From Amycolatopsis keratiniphila subsp. keratiniphila (lineage in GTDB: Bacteria > Actinomycetota > Actinomycetes > Mycobacteriales > Pseudonocardiaceae), in NCBI RefSeq assembly GCF_001620365.2, contig NZ_LQMT02000036.1, forward strand, positions 62,001-126,000: a stretch of DNA of 64,000 nucleotides, given 5' to 3'. The number at the start of each line of letters is the position of its first letter. Position 1 is the first letter of the stretch. A model generated the notes under the pieces. That model saw only the letters and a program-made list of their open reading frames with translations, had not been told where the DNA came from and did not search any database. This document shows positions 1 through 7,583 of the stretch, one piece after another. Made by a program: the position numbers and the translations under genes.

Positions 1-90
1 CTGCGACCGTACGGACCAGCACCGACGCACAGGGCGGTTTCCGGCGTCCGCGGGTCGGATTCTGGAGCCTGATACGCGGCCGCTCGACGA

Positions 91-127
91 TGTGGGAATT
101 GGGACATTCAACGTCCCGATTCCCACA
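91..127. repeat. Intergenic palindrome, GGGAC/GTCCC family
   Basis: Inverted repeat with 15-nt arms (91-105 and 113-127) that pair throughout with a single G-T wobble. The loop is 7 nt. The core GGGAC-ATTCAAC-GTCCC recurs at 160-202 and 33349-33405 with different outer arms. Upstream context lies outside the window. Probably a gene-end hairpin. Confidence 0.75.
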
Positions 128-159
128 ACGTCGGCACCTGACACGGTCGGATGACTCAA

Positions 160-202
160 GCGTGGAGGATTCGGGACATTGAAGGTCCCAAATCCTCCAC
201 GC
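160..202. repeat. Intergenic palindrome, GGGAC/GTCCC family
   Basis: Arms of 18 nt (160-177 and 185-202) with one G-T wobble and a 7-nt loop. Same core as the palindrome 33 bp upstream, with a different outer stem (GCGTGGAGGATT). No gene is visible in 1-365; the stretch holds these two hairpins and the regulatory region of the SRPBCC gene. Confidence 0.75.
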
Positions 203-310
203 TCGACCGCTGACAGTCGCAGCACCCGGTGCGCGAAACCGCCTCGACCGCCGACACACTGGCGGGAGACCTCACGAACCGGGGTCGGGCGGTTGACAGC
301 CCCACTAGAG

Positions 311-344
311 TTCAACCAGGACATTGATTAACCTATCGGTTGAA
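311..344. promoter_or_regulatory. Inverted repeat upstream of SRPBCC gene
   Basis: TTCAACC (311-317) is mirrored by GGTTGAA (338-344), and a shorter AACC-TATC-GGTT lies inside it. A TTGACA hexamer (294-299) sits upstream, but no convincing -10 follows at the usual spacing. The repeat ends 21 bp before the start codon, a plausible place for an operator. The protein that binds it is unknown. Confidence 0.4.
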
Positions 345-365
345 TACCTGCGGAAGAGAACCACG

Positions 366-806
366 ATGACCGACCTGACGATCACCCGCCTCCTCGACGC
401 GCCGCGCGAGCTCGTCTTCCGCGTGTGGACCGACCCGGACCATCTCGCGCAGTGGTGGGGCCCGGCCGGCTTCACCGGCAAGTCCTGCACCGTCAACCTC
501 ACCGTGGGCGGAAAGTGGCGCACCTGCATCAGCGACGGCGAGACCGAGCTGTGGATGTCGGGCGTCTACCACGAGATCGTCGCGCCGGAGCGGCTCGTGT
601 TCAGCTTCGCCTGGGAGGAGCCCGAAGGCTTCCGCGGGCACGACACCCTCGTCACGGTCGCCCTTTCCGACCTCGACGGCAAGACGGAAATGTCGTTCCA
701 CCAGGCGATCTTCGAGACCGTGGCGGAGCGCGACAGTCACAACGAGGGCTGGCAGTCCTGCTTCGGCCGCCTCACGGAGCATTTAGCTGATGCGAGCGGT
801 CGATGA
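366..806 (+). CDS. SRPBCC/AHSA1-type START-like domain protein
   Basis: Small single-domain protein (146 aa) of the Bet v1-like SRPBCC superfamily, AHSA1 branch. Family marks are the opening ITRLLDAPRELVFRVWTDP, the WWGP motif and the GGKWR turn near residue 56. These folds form a hydrophobic cavity; the ligand cannot be predicted. The frame is open further upstream, but the ATG at 366 is preceded by GGAAGAG and begins the conserved domain. The 3' end overlaps the convergent MarR gene by 35 bp. Such genes usually sit beside an ArsR regulator; none is seen here. Cytosolic, no signal peptide. Confidence 0.85.
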   Translation: MTDLTITRLLDAPRELVFRVWTDPDHLAQWWGPAGFTGKSCTVNLTVGGKWRTCISDGETELWMSGVYHEIVAPERLVFSFAWEEPEGFRGHDTLVTVALSDLDGKTEMSFHQAIFETVAERDSHNEGWQSCFGRLTEHLADASGR

Positions 807-1203
807 GATCGCTCATGGCCCGCCGAAACTCGCTTCGCCGCTTCTCGCTCCAACCGTCGGTGAGCTGATCGAAAACCTGTTCCTGCCAACGGTGGGCCTG
901 GTCGAGCATCGACCGGCCCGCCGTGGTCAACGAAACCTCGCGGCGGCGCCCATCGTTCCGTGAGGCCTCCATGGACAGGTAGCCCGCCTCGATCGCGGCC
1001 TTGACCAGCCGCGACGCGCCGCTCTGGTCGAGGCCGATCTCGACGGCGATCGCGTTCACCGTCGTCTCGGCCCCGCGCCCGGCGAGGGAATGGGCCGCCT
1101 CGCAGACGAGGACGAGACGGCCCTGGTCGGCGACGGCCGCGGTCCGGCGCGACCAGTGCCGCACGAAGGCGAACAGGGCCTGGCCCGGACCTTGGGCGCT
1201 CAT
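772..1203 (-). CDS. MarR-family transcriptional regulator
   Basis: 143-aa winged-helix regulator. The helix-turn-helix (IAVEIGLDQSGASRLVKAA) and the wing (RNDGRRREVSLTTAG) are both legible, followed by the C-terminal dimerisation helix. The ATG at 1203 overlaps the stop of the upstream SnoaL-like gene by ATGA, so the two are translationally coupled. MarR proteins often control an adjacent gene and respond to small phenolic or lipophilic ligands. Here the partner gene and the convergent SRPBCC gene are possible targets (inference). Confidence 0.88.
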   Translation of the reverse strand: MSAQGPGQALFAFVRHWSRRTAAVADQGRLVLVCEAAHSLAGRGAETTVNAIAVEIGLDQSGASRLVKAAIEAGYLSMEASRNDGRRREVSLTTAGRSMLDQAHRWQEQVFDQLTDGWSEKRRSEFRRAMSDLIDRSHQLNAP

Positions 1204-1574
1204 TCGGTCGCCGCCATCTCGCGGCAGAGGTAGGCCAGTTCGAGCGCGGACTTCAGATCGGGCAGCCGGAGCGCCGCGGTGACCTTGCCGCCGCCCACCC
1301 GGAACACGGTCGCCACCCGGGTCGGCCCCGCGCTTTCGGGCCAGGTCGCGTCCTCCTCGACCACCATCAGGCGATCGCTGACCGGATGCCACGATCGCGG
1401 CTTCAGCCTGATCCCCGAGCGATCCACCCAGTCCGCGAACTGCGCGGACGTGATCGGCCCGGCGCCTTTCGGCCCGAGGACGACGACGGGATCGCCGACG
1501 GCGTCCGCCGACCGCTTCAGGTCGCCTTCGTTGACGCTCTCGTGCCATTCGTTGATCGCCGTCTCCAGGTCCAT
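1200..1574 (-). CDS. SnoaL/NTF2-like fold protein
   Basis: 124-aa protein starting MDLETAINEWHESVNEGD, the helical opening typical of NTF2-like/SnoaL-like proteins, followed by a mixed beta sheet (VVVLGPKGAG, RVATVFRVGGGKV). This fold serves as small cyclases, isomerases and stress proteins; no catalytic Asp/His pair stands out, so the activity is unknown. It is the first gene of a two-gene operon with the MarR regulator (4-bp overlap). Confidence 0.7.
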   Translation of the reverse strand: MDLETAINEWHESVNEGDLKRSADAVGDPVVVLGPKGAGPITSAQFADWVDRSGIRLKPRSWHPVSDRLMVVEEDATWPESAGPTRVATVFRVGGGKVTAALRLPDLKSALELAYLCREMAATE

Positions 1575-1603
1575 GACCCCAACTATATGCGAAACGCATA
1601 CAT

Positions 1604-2830
1604 TTAGCCCACCGGTCGCAGCACCTGCCGGGCCCGCTCCACCCCGTCCTCCTCACGCAGCCGCGCCGCGACGTACTGCGCGCCGCGGCGGAACAGGAGG
1701 TTGCCGGACAGCTCCAGCAGCCGCGCGGTCAGCGAGTCGGCGGTCAGCTCTCGCAGCGGGAGCGGTCGCGGCCCGGCGCCGAGCCGGAAGACCCGGTCGC
1801 CCCAGTAGGGCTGGTCGGAGAAGACCGGGCAGACCAGTGAGGGGACACCCGCGCGCAACGCGGCCGCGGTCGTGCCCGCGCCACCGTGGTGCACCACCGC
1901 CGCGGTGCGCGGGAACAGCCACGCGTGCGGAACGTCCCCGACGGTCAGCAGATCGTCTTCGTCGGCTCGGGCATCGGTACCGAGCAGGCCGCGCAACCCC
2001 ACCCGGCGCAACGCCGTGCGGACGGCCGCGAACGTCCGTTCCGCCTCCGACGGCCGCATACTTCCGAAACCGACGTACACCGGAGGCGGCCCGGACGCGA
2101 GGAAATCCCGCAGGCGCGGGTCCGGCCGCCAGGCGGCGGGCGCCTCGAGGAACCAGTACCCGGTGACGTGGACCCGCGCGGGCCAGTCCTTCGGCCGGGG
2201 CACCACGGCGTCGGAAAACCCGCACAGCACCGGGGTTTCCGTCCGCCGGGGTCCGCGCAAGCCTGCCGCGGGCAGGCCGAGTGTCCGCTCGCGCCACCGG
2301 TCGACCTCCGGCCGCAGCACCTGCCAGGCGACGGCGTCGACGGCGCGGAAGCTCAGCCGCCTGCCGCACGGCCCGGTCCTGGCCGCCCACGGCACCAGCG
2401 GATGCGCGAAGGCCCCCGTCGGCACGCTGGGCTGATAGTGCAGTTCGACGTCGGGAACGCCGAGCGACGCGCCCAGGTGCGCACCGAGAAAACCCAGCGT
2501 CGGGGCGAGCACGAGGTCCGCCCCCGCCGCGCCCTGGTGGACGTCGGCAAGCAGGCGCTCCATCACCGGGGCCAGCGCGCCGCGCAACCCGCGCAGGAAG
2601 GTCGCGGACGTGCGCCCCTCGGTCCATTCGCGTCCGCCGTCCGAACCGAGGATCTCCGCGGGATCTGCCGAAAGCGGCGCGAAATCCAGACCATGCGACG
2701 TCACCAGGGTCCGGAACCGTTCGGCCGCCAGCACCCGCACCCGGTCACCGTCGAGACCACGCCCCAAGGCGATGCACGGCTGGACGTCGCCCCGCGAGCC
2801 GGGGGCGACGATCACGACGAGCCGGCTCAT
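1604..2830 (-). CDS. GT1-family glycosyltransferase, UGT80/Rv1526c-like
   Basis: 408-aa GT-B glycosyltransferase. The N-terminal motif PGSRGDVQPCIALGRGL and the donor-site block HHGGAGTTAAALRAG, followed by P-F-DQ-WG, are typical of the sterol 3-beta-glucosyltransferase (UGT80) branch and mycobacterial relatives that glycosylate lipids. It is expected to transfer a nucleotide sugar to a lipid hydroxyl at the cytoplasmic face. It is the last gene of the minus-strand arm: its start overlaps the SDR stop (ATGA, 2827-2830). The arrangement suggests that the product of the neighbouring synthase or esterase is glycosylated (inference). Confidence 0.85.
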   Translation of the reverse strand: MSRLVVIVAPGSRGDVQPCIALGRGLDGDRVRVLAAERFRTLVTSHGLDFAPLSADPAEILGSDGGREWTEGRTSATFLRGLRGALAPVMERLLADVHQGAAGADLVLAPTLGFLGAHLGASLGVPDVELHYQPSVPTGAFAHPLVPWAARTGPCGRRLSFRAVDAVAWQVLRPEVDRWRERTLGLPAAGLRGPRRTETPVLCGFSDAVVPRPKDWPARVHVTGYWFLEAPAAWRPDPRLRDFLASGPPPVYVGFGSMRPSEAERTFAAVRTALRRVGLRGLLGTDARADEDDLLTVGDVPHAWLFPRTAAVVHHGGAGTTAAALRAGVPSLVCPVFSDQPYWGDRVFRLGAGPRPLPLRELTADSLTARLLELSGNLLFRRGAQYVAARLREEDGVERARQVLRPVG

Positions 2831-3660
2831 CGCTTCGCCGCCGTGAGCCGGTAACGGAGGCGGAACGGCAGGTTCGCCAGCACGGCGGCGATATGCGCGT
2901 CCCTGCCCACCAGGTACCGCGGCGCGGCACGGCGTGCGGTCAGCGCGTGGACCACGACCCGCGCCGCCCGCTCGGGTGGCACACCGTTCCGCGCGGACCG
3001 CTCGGCACTGCGTTCGGCCTCGTCCAGCTGCGCCGCATACCTTTCCCGCGCGGCTTCCGGCAGCGCGGCGCGCACCTCTTCGGCGGCGGTGCGAGCGCGC
3101 GACCAGATCGAGGTGGCGACGGCGCCGGGTTCGACGAGGACGACGCCGATCCCGGACGGGGCCAGCTCGGCGCGCAGGCTGTCGGTCAAACCGACCAAGG
3201 CGAACTTCGACGTGTGATACGGCCCGACCATCGGCCCCGCGATCCGCCCGCCCATCGACCCGACCGTGACCACCCTGGCACCGGACGCGGCACGCAGCGC
3301 GGGCAGCATCGCCTGCGTGACGGCCAGCTGGCCGGTGACGTTGACCTCCAGCTGTTGCCGGAAATCGTCCAGCGGGACATGTTCCAACGGTCCCGGCCTG
3401 GCCATCCCGGCGTTGTTCACCAGCCCCCGCAACGGGCCCGCCGCCGCGACCTTTTCCCCACAGGCGGCGATCGACGCCGGATCCCGCAGATCCATCCGCA
3501 GCACGGTGACCGCTTCACCGAAGGTCCGCGCGAGGTCGGTCTCGTCAGCGTCGGTGCGCACGCTGGCCCAGACGTGGGCGTCCCGCCGGACGAGTTCGGC
3601 CACGCACGCCCGGCCGATCCCGCTCGACGCCCCGGTGACCACAAAGGACGGACGGGTCAC
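2827..3660 (-). CDS. Short-chain dehydrogenase/reductase
   Basis: 277-aa classical SDR. TGASSGIG near the N-terminus binds the dinucleotide, NNAG marks the core strand, and the active site shows S (VGSMGG) and YHTSK. The C-terminal third is longer than a minimal SDR and ends in basic residues (RLRYRLTAAKR), as in 17-beta-HSD-like and lipid-acting SDRs. The start is GTG at 3660, overlapping the esterase stop by GTGA. In mycolate producers an SDR (CmrA) reduces the 3-oxo product of Pks13. This gene lies in the same locus as a Pks13-like synthase and could do the same; that is inference, as the sequence is not obviously a CmrA orthologue. Confidence 0.85.
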   Translation of the reverse strand: MTRPSFVVTGASSGIGRACVAELVRRDAHVWASVRTDADETDLARTFGEAVTVLRMDLRDPASIAACGEKVAAAGPLRGLVNNAGMARPGPLEHVPLDDFRQQLEVNVTGQLAVTQAMLPALRAASGARVVTVGSMGGRIAGPMVGPYHTSKFALVGLTDSLRAELAPSGIGVVLVEPGAVATSIWSRARTAAEEVRAALPEAARERYAAQLDEAERSAERSARNGVPPERAARVVVHALTARRAAPRYLVGRDAHIAAVLANLPFRLRYRLTAAKR

Positions 3661-4694
3661 GACGCCTCCCCCGCCTTCACCGGCTCGGCGAGGGCACGCA
3701 GCATCCGCGGCCACGTCTTGTGCAACTGGTCCTGCCAGTACGCCCAATGATGCGTACCCGCCCCGTAGAAGTCCGTCATGACCGGCACACCGAGCCGGTT
3801 CAGCCGGTCGGCCATCGCGGTCGTCTGGCCGGAACAGAGGAATTCGAGCAGCATCGCACCGGGCAGCACGTCGATCGGGAGCTTGCCGTCGAACGGCCCC
3901 GGAAGACCGTTGCCGGTGGACAGGTACAGCTCGGTGCCGCGCAGGCGATCGGCGTTCACCAGCGGATCGTGCGCGTCCCAGCGCGACGCCTCGCGACGGC
4001 GGTCGCCCCAGAGCGCTTCGGGGTCTTGCCGGGCGGAGGCGACGATCGCCCTGGTCAGCAGTTCGCCGTACGGACCCGTGGGGTTGAGGTTGCCGCTGAA
4101 CGATCCGGCGAACCGGAAGACCCCCGGCCGCCGGGCGGCGAGCTCGACCGCGCCGTAGCCGCCGAGCGAAAGCCCCGCCGCCACCCGGCGGCCGTCCCCG
4201 CGATAGCCGCGATCGATCAGCTGCGGGATCTCGACGGCGGTGAACGTCTCCCATTGATTGAGCACGACGTTCTTGCCGTAATTCCACCAGTCGGAAAAGA
4301 ACCCCGCGGAGCCCGAACCCGGCATCACCACCAGCGCGCCGGAGTCGTCGGCGAGCTTCCGGATGTCGGTGTTGGCGGTCCAGCCGCGATAATCCTGCAG
4401 CCGCGTCTCCCCGGCGAGCAGGTACACCGCCGGCCATTTCCGGTCCGGTTCGGCTGCCCACCCGGACGGCAGGATCAGCCGGACCATCGCGTAACTCCCG
4501 ACGCCGACCGAGCGCACGGTGAGGTCCAGCATCCGCGGGTCACCGTCCACAGTGGTCTGGGCCACGACGTGCGAGCCGTCGTCCGCCCTGGCGTCCGGGA
4601 CACCGCTCTCGGCTCGCGCCGGGGCCGCGACGACTCCCGGGAGCAGGCAGGTGACGGCCGCGACCGCCCACAGCCGCCTCGAAATATTGTGCAT
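3657..4694 (-). CDS. Secreted antigen-85-like esterase/acyltransferase
   Basis: 345-aa alpha/beta hydrolase of the esterase D/antigen 85 family. Residues 1-28 form a signal peptide (MHNISRRLWA, hydrophobic core, APARA cleavage site). Antigen-85 landmarks occur in order: GWTANTD, VVMPG, FFSDWW, WETF, the nucleophile elbow GLSLGGYGA (Ser176), a candidate Glu284 in MLLEFL and GTHHWAYW (His315). The spacing of Ser, Glu and His is close to that of Ag85 mycolyltransferases. Those enzymes move mycolic acids onto trehalose or arabinogalactan outside the membrane. Here the substrate is unknown; simple esterase activity is the alternative. First gene of a three-gene operon with the SDR and GT, with AAAGGA upstream of the ATG. 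Confidence 0.85.
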   Translation of the reverse strand: MHNISRRLWAVAAVTCLLPGVVAAPARAESGVPDARADDGSHVVAQTTVDGDPRMLDLTVRSVGVGSYAMVRLILPSGWAAEPDRKWPAVYLLAGETRLQDYRGWTANTDIRKLADDSGALVVMPGSGSAGFFSDWWNYGKNVVLNQWETFTAVEIPQLIDRGYRGDGRRVAAGLSLGGYGAVELAARRPGVFRFAGSFSGNLNPTGPYGELLTRAIVASARQDPEALWGDRRREASRWDAHDPLVNADRLRGTELYLSTGNGLPGPFDGKLPIDVLPGAMLLEFLCSGQTTAMADRLNRLGVPVMTDFYGAGTHHWAYWQDQLHKTWPRMLRALAEPVKAGEAS

Positions 4695-5141
4695 ACGTAA
4701 TCCTTTGTCCCGGTCGTTCGACAGAATTCGAAAATGTGACGGCGGTTACCCGAGAAAGAAAATCAGAGGTGGCGACACGTTAAGCGGAACGAGCCCCTCC
4801 AGGCAATTGTCCTGCCCACAATCCGGGAGGACAATATGAATGCCAGGGAAACAAGAAAACCATCGCCCTCCCCCAGTCGGGTGACCCATCGCTCACGGAC
4901 GGTGAGCGACTGTGGCACGGGAGTACCAGACCGGCTCGCATACCTGCGGAAAGTCCGAAATCCCCAGGTCACACCCTGTACACGAAGGACATTTACGTTC
5001 TCTTGACGCCTTCCGGTATTCGATTTCCCGTCGTAGCCTTCGTCGTGCCGCCCGGGTTCGGCGTTCCCCGACGCGACCCCGGCGCCCGCGTCCCACCGAA
5101 GGGACCACCCCTCCCCAAGGACCCTTCCGAAAGGGCTATTC
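4695..5141. promoter_or_regulatory. Divergent intergenic region of the lipid locus
   Basis: 447 bp between the start codons of the esterase operon (minus) and the FAAL/PKS operon (plus). It is more AT-rich than the flanking genes, especially 4700-4860. It must contain both promoters, but I cannot place -35/-10 hexamers confidently. Overlapping open frames here look non-coding. Confidence 0.5.
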
Positions 5142-5801
5142 ATGGCTGCCCGAATTCGCGCTCTCGTCGTGTCCGCCGCCGCGGTCGCGACCATTTCCGG
5201 CACCCCCGGAGAATCGATTCAGGCCGCGCCCGCACCGCCTCCCCCCGTCGTTCCGGAGGCCGCCCTGCTGCCACCGGAAACCGTCCCGCGAGCGTCCGCG
5301 CGCGACGGTTTCGACGTGGCCTCGGCACTGTCCACCCCGGACCGTCGAGAGAGCAGGGTCGACGTCGGCGGTTGCGAAGACGTCGTCCACGGCAGGCTGG
5401 TCCGCGACGGCGCCGCCGGCCAGGGCTTCCAGTCCGCCGTCCCCGGCGGCCAGGTCTCCGAACTGGTCGCCCGAATGACGAACCCGCCCGATCTGGCGGC
5501 CTGGGCCGCGCAGGCCGGGCGGTGCTCGAAGGTGACGGTCGACGACGCGGCGGGTACCGCGGTGTCGACCGTCACCGTCCATCCGGCTCCCGCCGTGCCG
5601 GGCGCGAAAACCCTTTCCTACGAACAACTCCTGACGCTTCCCGGGCAGCCCCCCGAGCTGCCGGGCCTGCGTCTGCGCACCGTCGCCATCGCCGCCGACG
5701 ACGTGCTGGTCGTGCTTCGTGACGCCGGGACCACCGGCCTCGATCTCGACGCGCTCGCCGTCGACGCCTGGCGGCACGCCGCCGGTCCGCTCGGCCGCTG
5801 A
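5142..5801 (+). CDS. Exported protein of unknown function
   Basis: 219 aa with an N-terminal export signal (MAARIRALVVSAAAVATISG), a Pro/Ala-rich stretch and a globular part with two cysteines (GGCEDVV and AGRCSKVTV). These may form a disulphide. The beta-rich C-terminal half loosely resembles the extracytoplasmic sensor or lipoprotein domains beside actinobacterial cell-envelope genes, but I do not recognise the family. It is the first gene of the arm leading into the FAAL (45-bp gap), so it may assist export or loading of the lipid product. GAAAGGG precedes the ATG. Confidence 0.6.
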   Translation: MAARIRALVVSAAAVATISGTPGESIQAAPAPPPPVVPEAALLPPETVPRASARDGFDVASALSTPDRRESRVDVGGCEDVVHGRLVRDGAAGQGFQSAVPGGQVSELVARMTNPPDLAAWAAQAGRCSKVTVDDAAGTAVSTVTVHPAPAVPGAKTLSYEQLLTLPGQPPELPGLRLRTVAIAADDVLVVLRDAGTTGLDLDALAVDAWRHAAGPLGR

Positions 5802-5846
5802 ATCCCTCGCACCACCCCGCCGAACGCCGAACCCCGAGGAGACGTC

Positions 5847-7583
5847 ATGTCCTTGGCCCCCGAAAACCTGCCCGCCACGGCCGGCCCCACCCTTCCCGAC
5901 TGCCTCCGGCATTGGGCGGACACCGACGGCGACCGGCCGGCGGTCACCTTCACCGACTTCGCGACCGATCGCGCCGGGCGACGGCGGACGCTGACGTGGA
6001 AACAACTCAAGGACCGCGTCGACGCCGTCGCGGGCGCGCTGCCCGTCCGGGCCGGTGACCGGGTGGCGATCCTGTGCCCGCAGAGCGCCGAGTACGTCGT
6101 CGCCTTCCTCGGCGCGATCACCGCGGGCGCGATCGCCGTGCCGCTGTTCGATCCCGGGCTGCCTGGGCACGCCGGACGGCTCGCCGCGGTACTGACCGAC
6201 TGCTCCCCCACCGCGGTGATCACCACCGCCGCGGCCGAGGACGCGGTCCGCGAGTTCCTGGCCGGCCTGCCCGGCGGCGAGCACGTCACGGTCGTCGCGG
6301 CCGACAAGGCCGGACCTGTCCGCGCCTGGCCCGCCCCGGCTCCGGCGCCGGACGACGTGGCGTATCTGCAATACACCTCCGGCTCGACGCGCAGCCCGGC
6401 CGGAGTGGTGCTGACCCACGAGAACGTGCTCGCCAACGTCCGCCAAGCGGTCCACGGGCTCGGGATCGCACCGACGGGGACCACGGTGTCGTGGCTGCCG
6501 TTGTTCCACGACATGGGTCTCGTGCTCGGCTTGATCACGCCGCTGGCGATGGGCATGCGATCGGTGCTGATGGATCCGCTGGCCTTCATCGAACGCCCGG
6601 TGCGCTGGCTGGAACTGCTCGGCGACCACAACGGGAGCTGGAGCGCCGCCCCGAACTTCGCCTTCCACTACACCGCGAGCCGGGTGCGCGAGGAAGACCG
6701 CGGCAAGCTCCGTCTCGACCGCGTCGCCGCGATCGTCAACGGCGCCGAGCCGATCAACCCCGGCGTGCTCGACCGGTTCCACGAAACCTTCGCCGAAGCC
6801 GGGTACACCCCGGACAAGACCCGGCCCGCGTACGGGCTGGCCGAGGCGACCGTGTTCGTCACCACCGGCCCCGGCGTTCCGCCTCGGGTCACCACGTTCG
6901 ACCGCGCCGCGCTGGGCGCCGGAACGGCACGGCCGTCGGACGACGGGCTCAAGCTGGTCGCCTGCGGTGTCCCGGTGGGCCAGCGAGTCGCGCTGGTCGA
7001 TCCCGAAACCGGCGTCGCCTTGAAGGACGGTTCGGTCGGCGAGATCTGGGTCCACGGTCCCAACGTCGGCACCGGCTACTGGCAGAAGCCCTTGGAGAGC
7101 ACCGAAACCTTCGGCGCGAGGCTGACCGGCGACCACGAGGGGCTGCCGGCCGGCCCTTGGTTGCGCACCGGCGACCTCGGCGTCCGGTACGACGGCGAGG
7201 TCTACATCGCGGGCCGGATCAAGGACCTGCTCATCGTCGACGGCCGCAACCACTACCCGCAGGACGTCGAAGCGACGGCGGCCTCGGCCGACCGCGACAT
7301 CCGCCCCGGCAGTGTCGCCGCGTTCGCCGTCGAAGGCACCGACACCGAAGCCGCGGTCGTCGTCGCCGAGCACCGCGGCCACAGCGCGCTGACCACCGAG
7401 GACGAGCGGGCGCTCGCCGCGGCGGTCCGGCGGCTCGTTTCCGACGCGCACGGCCTCGCGCTGCGCGACGTCGTGCTCGTCCCGGCGGGCCTGGTCCCGC
7501 GGACCTCCAGCGGCAAGATCGCGCGGAGCGCCTGCCGCGACCGTTACCTCGCCGGCGATTACGGAAAGGCCTTGGTGCGATGA
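5847..7583 (+). CDS. fadD32: Fatty acyl-AMP ligase, FadD32-like
   Basis: 578-aa adenylate-forming enzyme. The A3 loop YTSGSTRSPAG (176-186) with an Arg after the Thr, the WLPLFHDMGL block, YGLAEATVFV and the C-terminal SGKIAR lysine are all present. FadD32 has the same TR.PAGV and LAEAT signatures. FAALs activate long-chain acids as acyl-AMP and hand them to an ACP rather than to CoA. The gene overlaps the PKS by ATGA (7580-7583), and that PKS starts with an ACP, exactly as FadD32 loads the N-terminal ACP of Pks13. Orthology to fadD32 is inferred from sequence plus neighbourhood; another FAAL class remains possible. Confidence 0.85.
   Translation: MSLAPENLPATAGPTLPDCLRHWADTDGDRPAVTFTDFATDRAGRRRTLTWKQLKDRVDAVAGALPVRAGDRVAILCPQSAEYVVAFLGAITAGAIAVPLFDPGLPGHAGRLAAVLTDCSPTAVITTAAAEDAVREFLAGLPGGEHVTVVAADKAGPVRAWPAPAPAPDDVAYLQYTSGSTRSPAGVVLTHENVLANVRQAVHGLGIAPTGTTVSWLPLFHDMGLVLGLITPLAMGMRSVLMDPLAFIERPVRWLELLGDHNGSWSAAPNFAFHYTASRVREEDRGKLRLDRVAAIVNGAEPINPGVLDRFHETFAEAGYTPDKTRPAYGLAEATVFVTTGPGVPPRVTTFDRAALGAGTARPSDDGLKLVACGVPVGQRVALVDPETGVALKDGSVGEIWVHGPNVGTGYWQKPLESTETFGARLTGDHEGLPAGPWLRTGDLGVRYDGEVYIAGRIKDLLIVDGRNHYPQDVEATAASADRDIRPGSVAAFAVEGTDTEAAVVVAEHRGHSALTTEDERALAAAVRRLVSDAHGLALRDVVLVPAGLVPRTSSGKIARSACRDRYLAGDYGKALVR

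Noticed and set aside
772-1656. One 294-codon protein covering the MarR region
   Set aside because: The conserved MarR protein starts at 1203; the upstream part is an out-of-frame shadow of the SnoaL-like gene.
4763-5203. Possible 146-codon gene in the divergent spacer (minus strand)
   Set aside because: It runs across the promoter region and the exported-protein start, with no family resemblance and no ribosome site.
5136-7451. Long minus-strand open frame of 771 codons opposite the FAAL gene
   Set aside because: It is a GC-codon shadow of the FAAL gene: composition is Arg/Gly/Asp-rich with no domain, while the plus strand encodes clear enzyme motifs.
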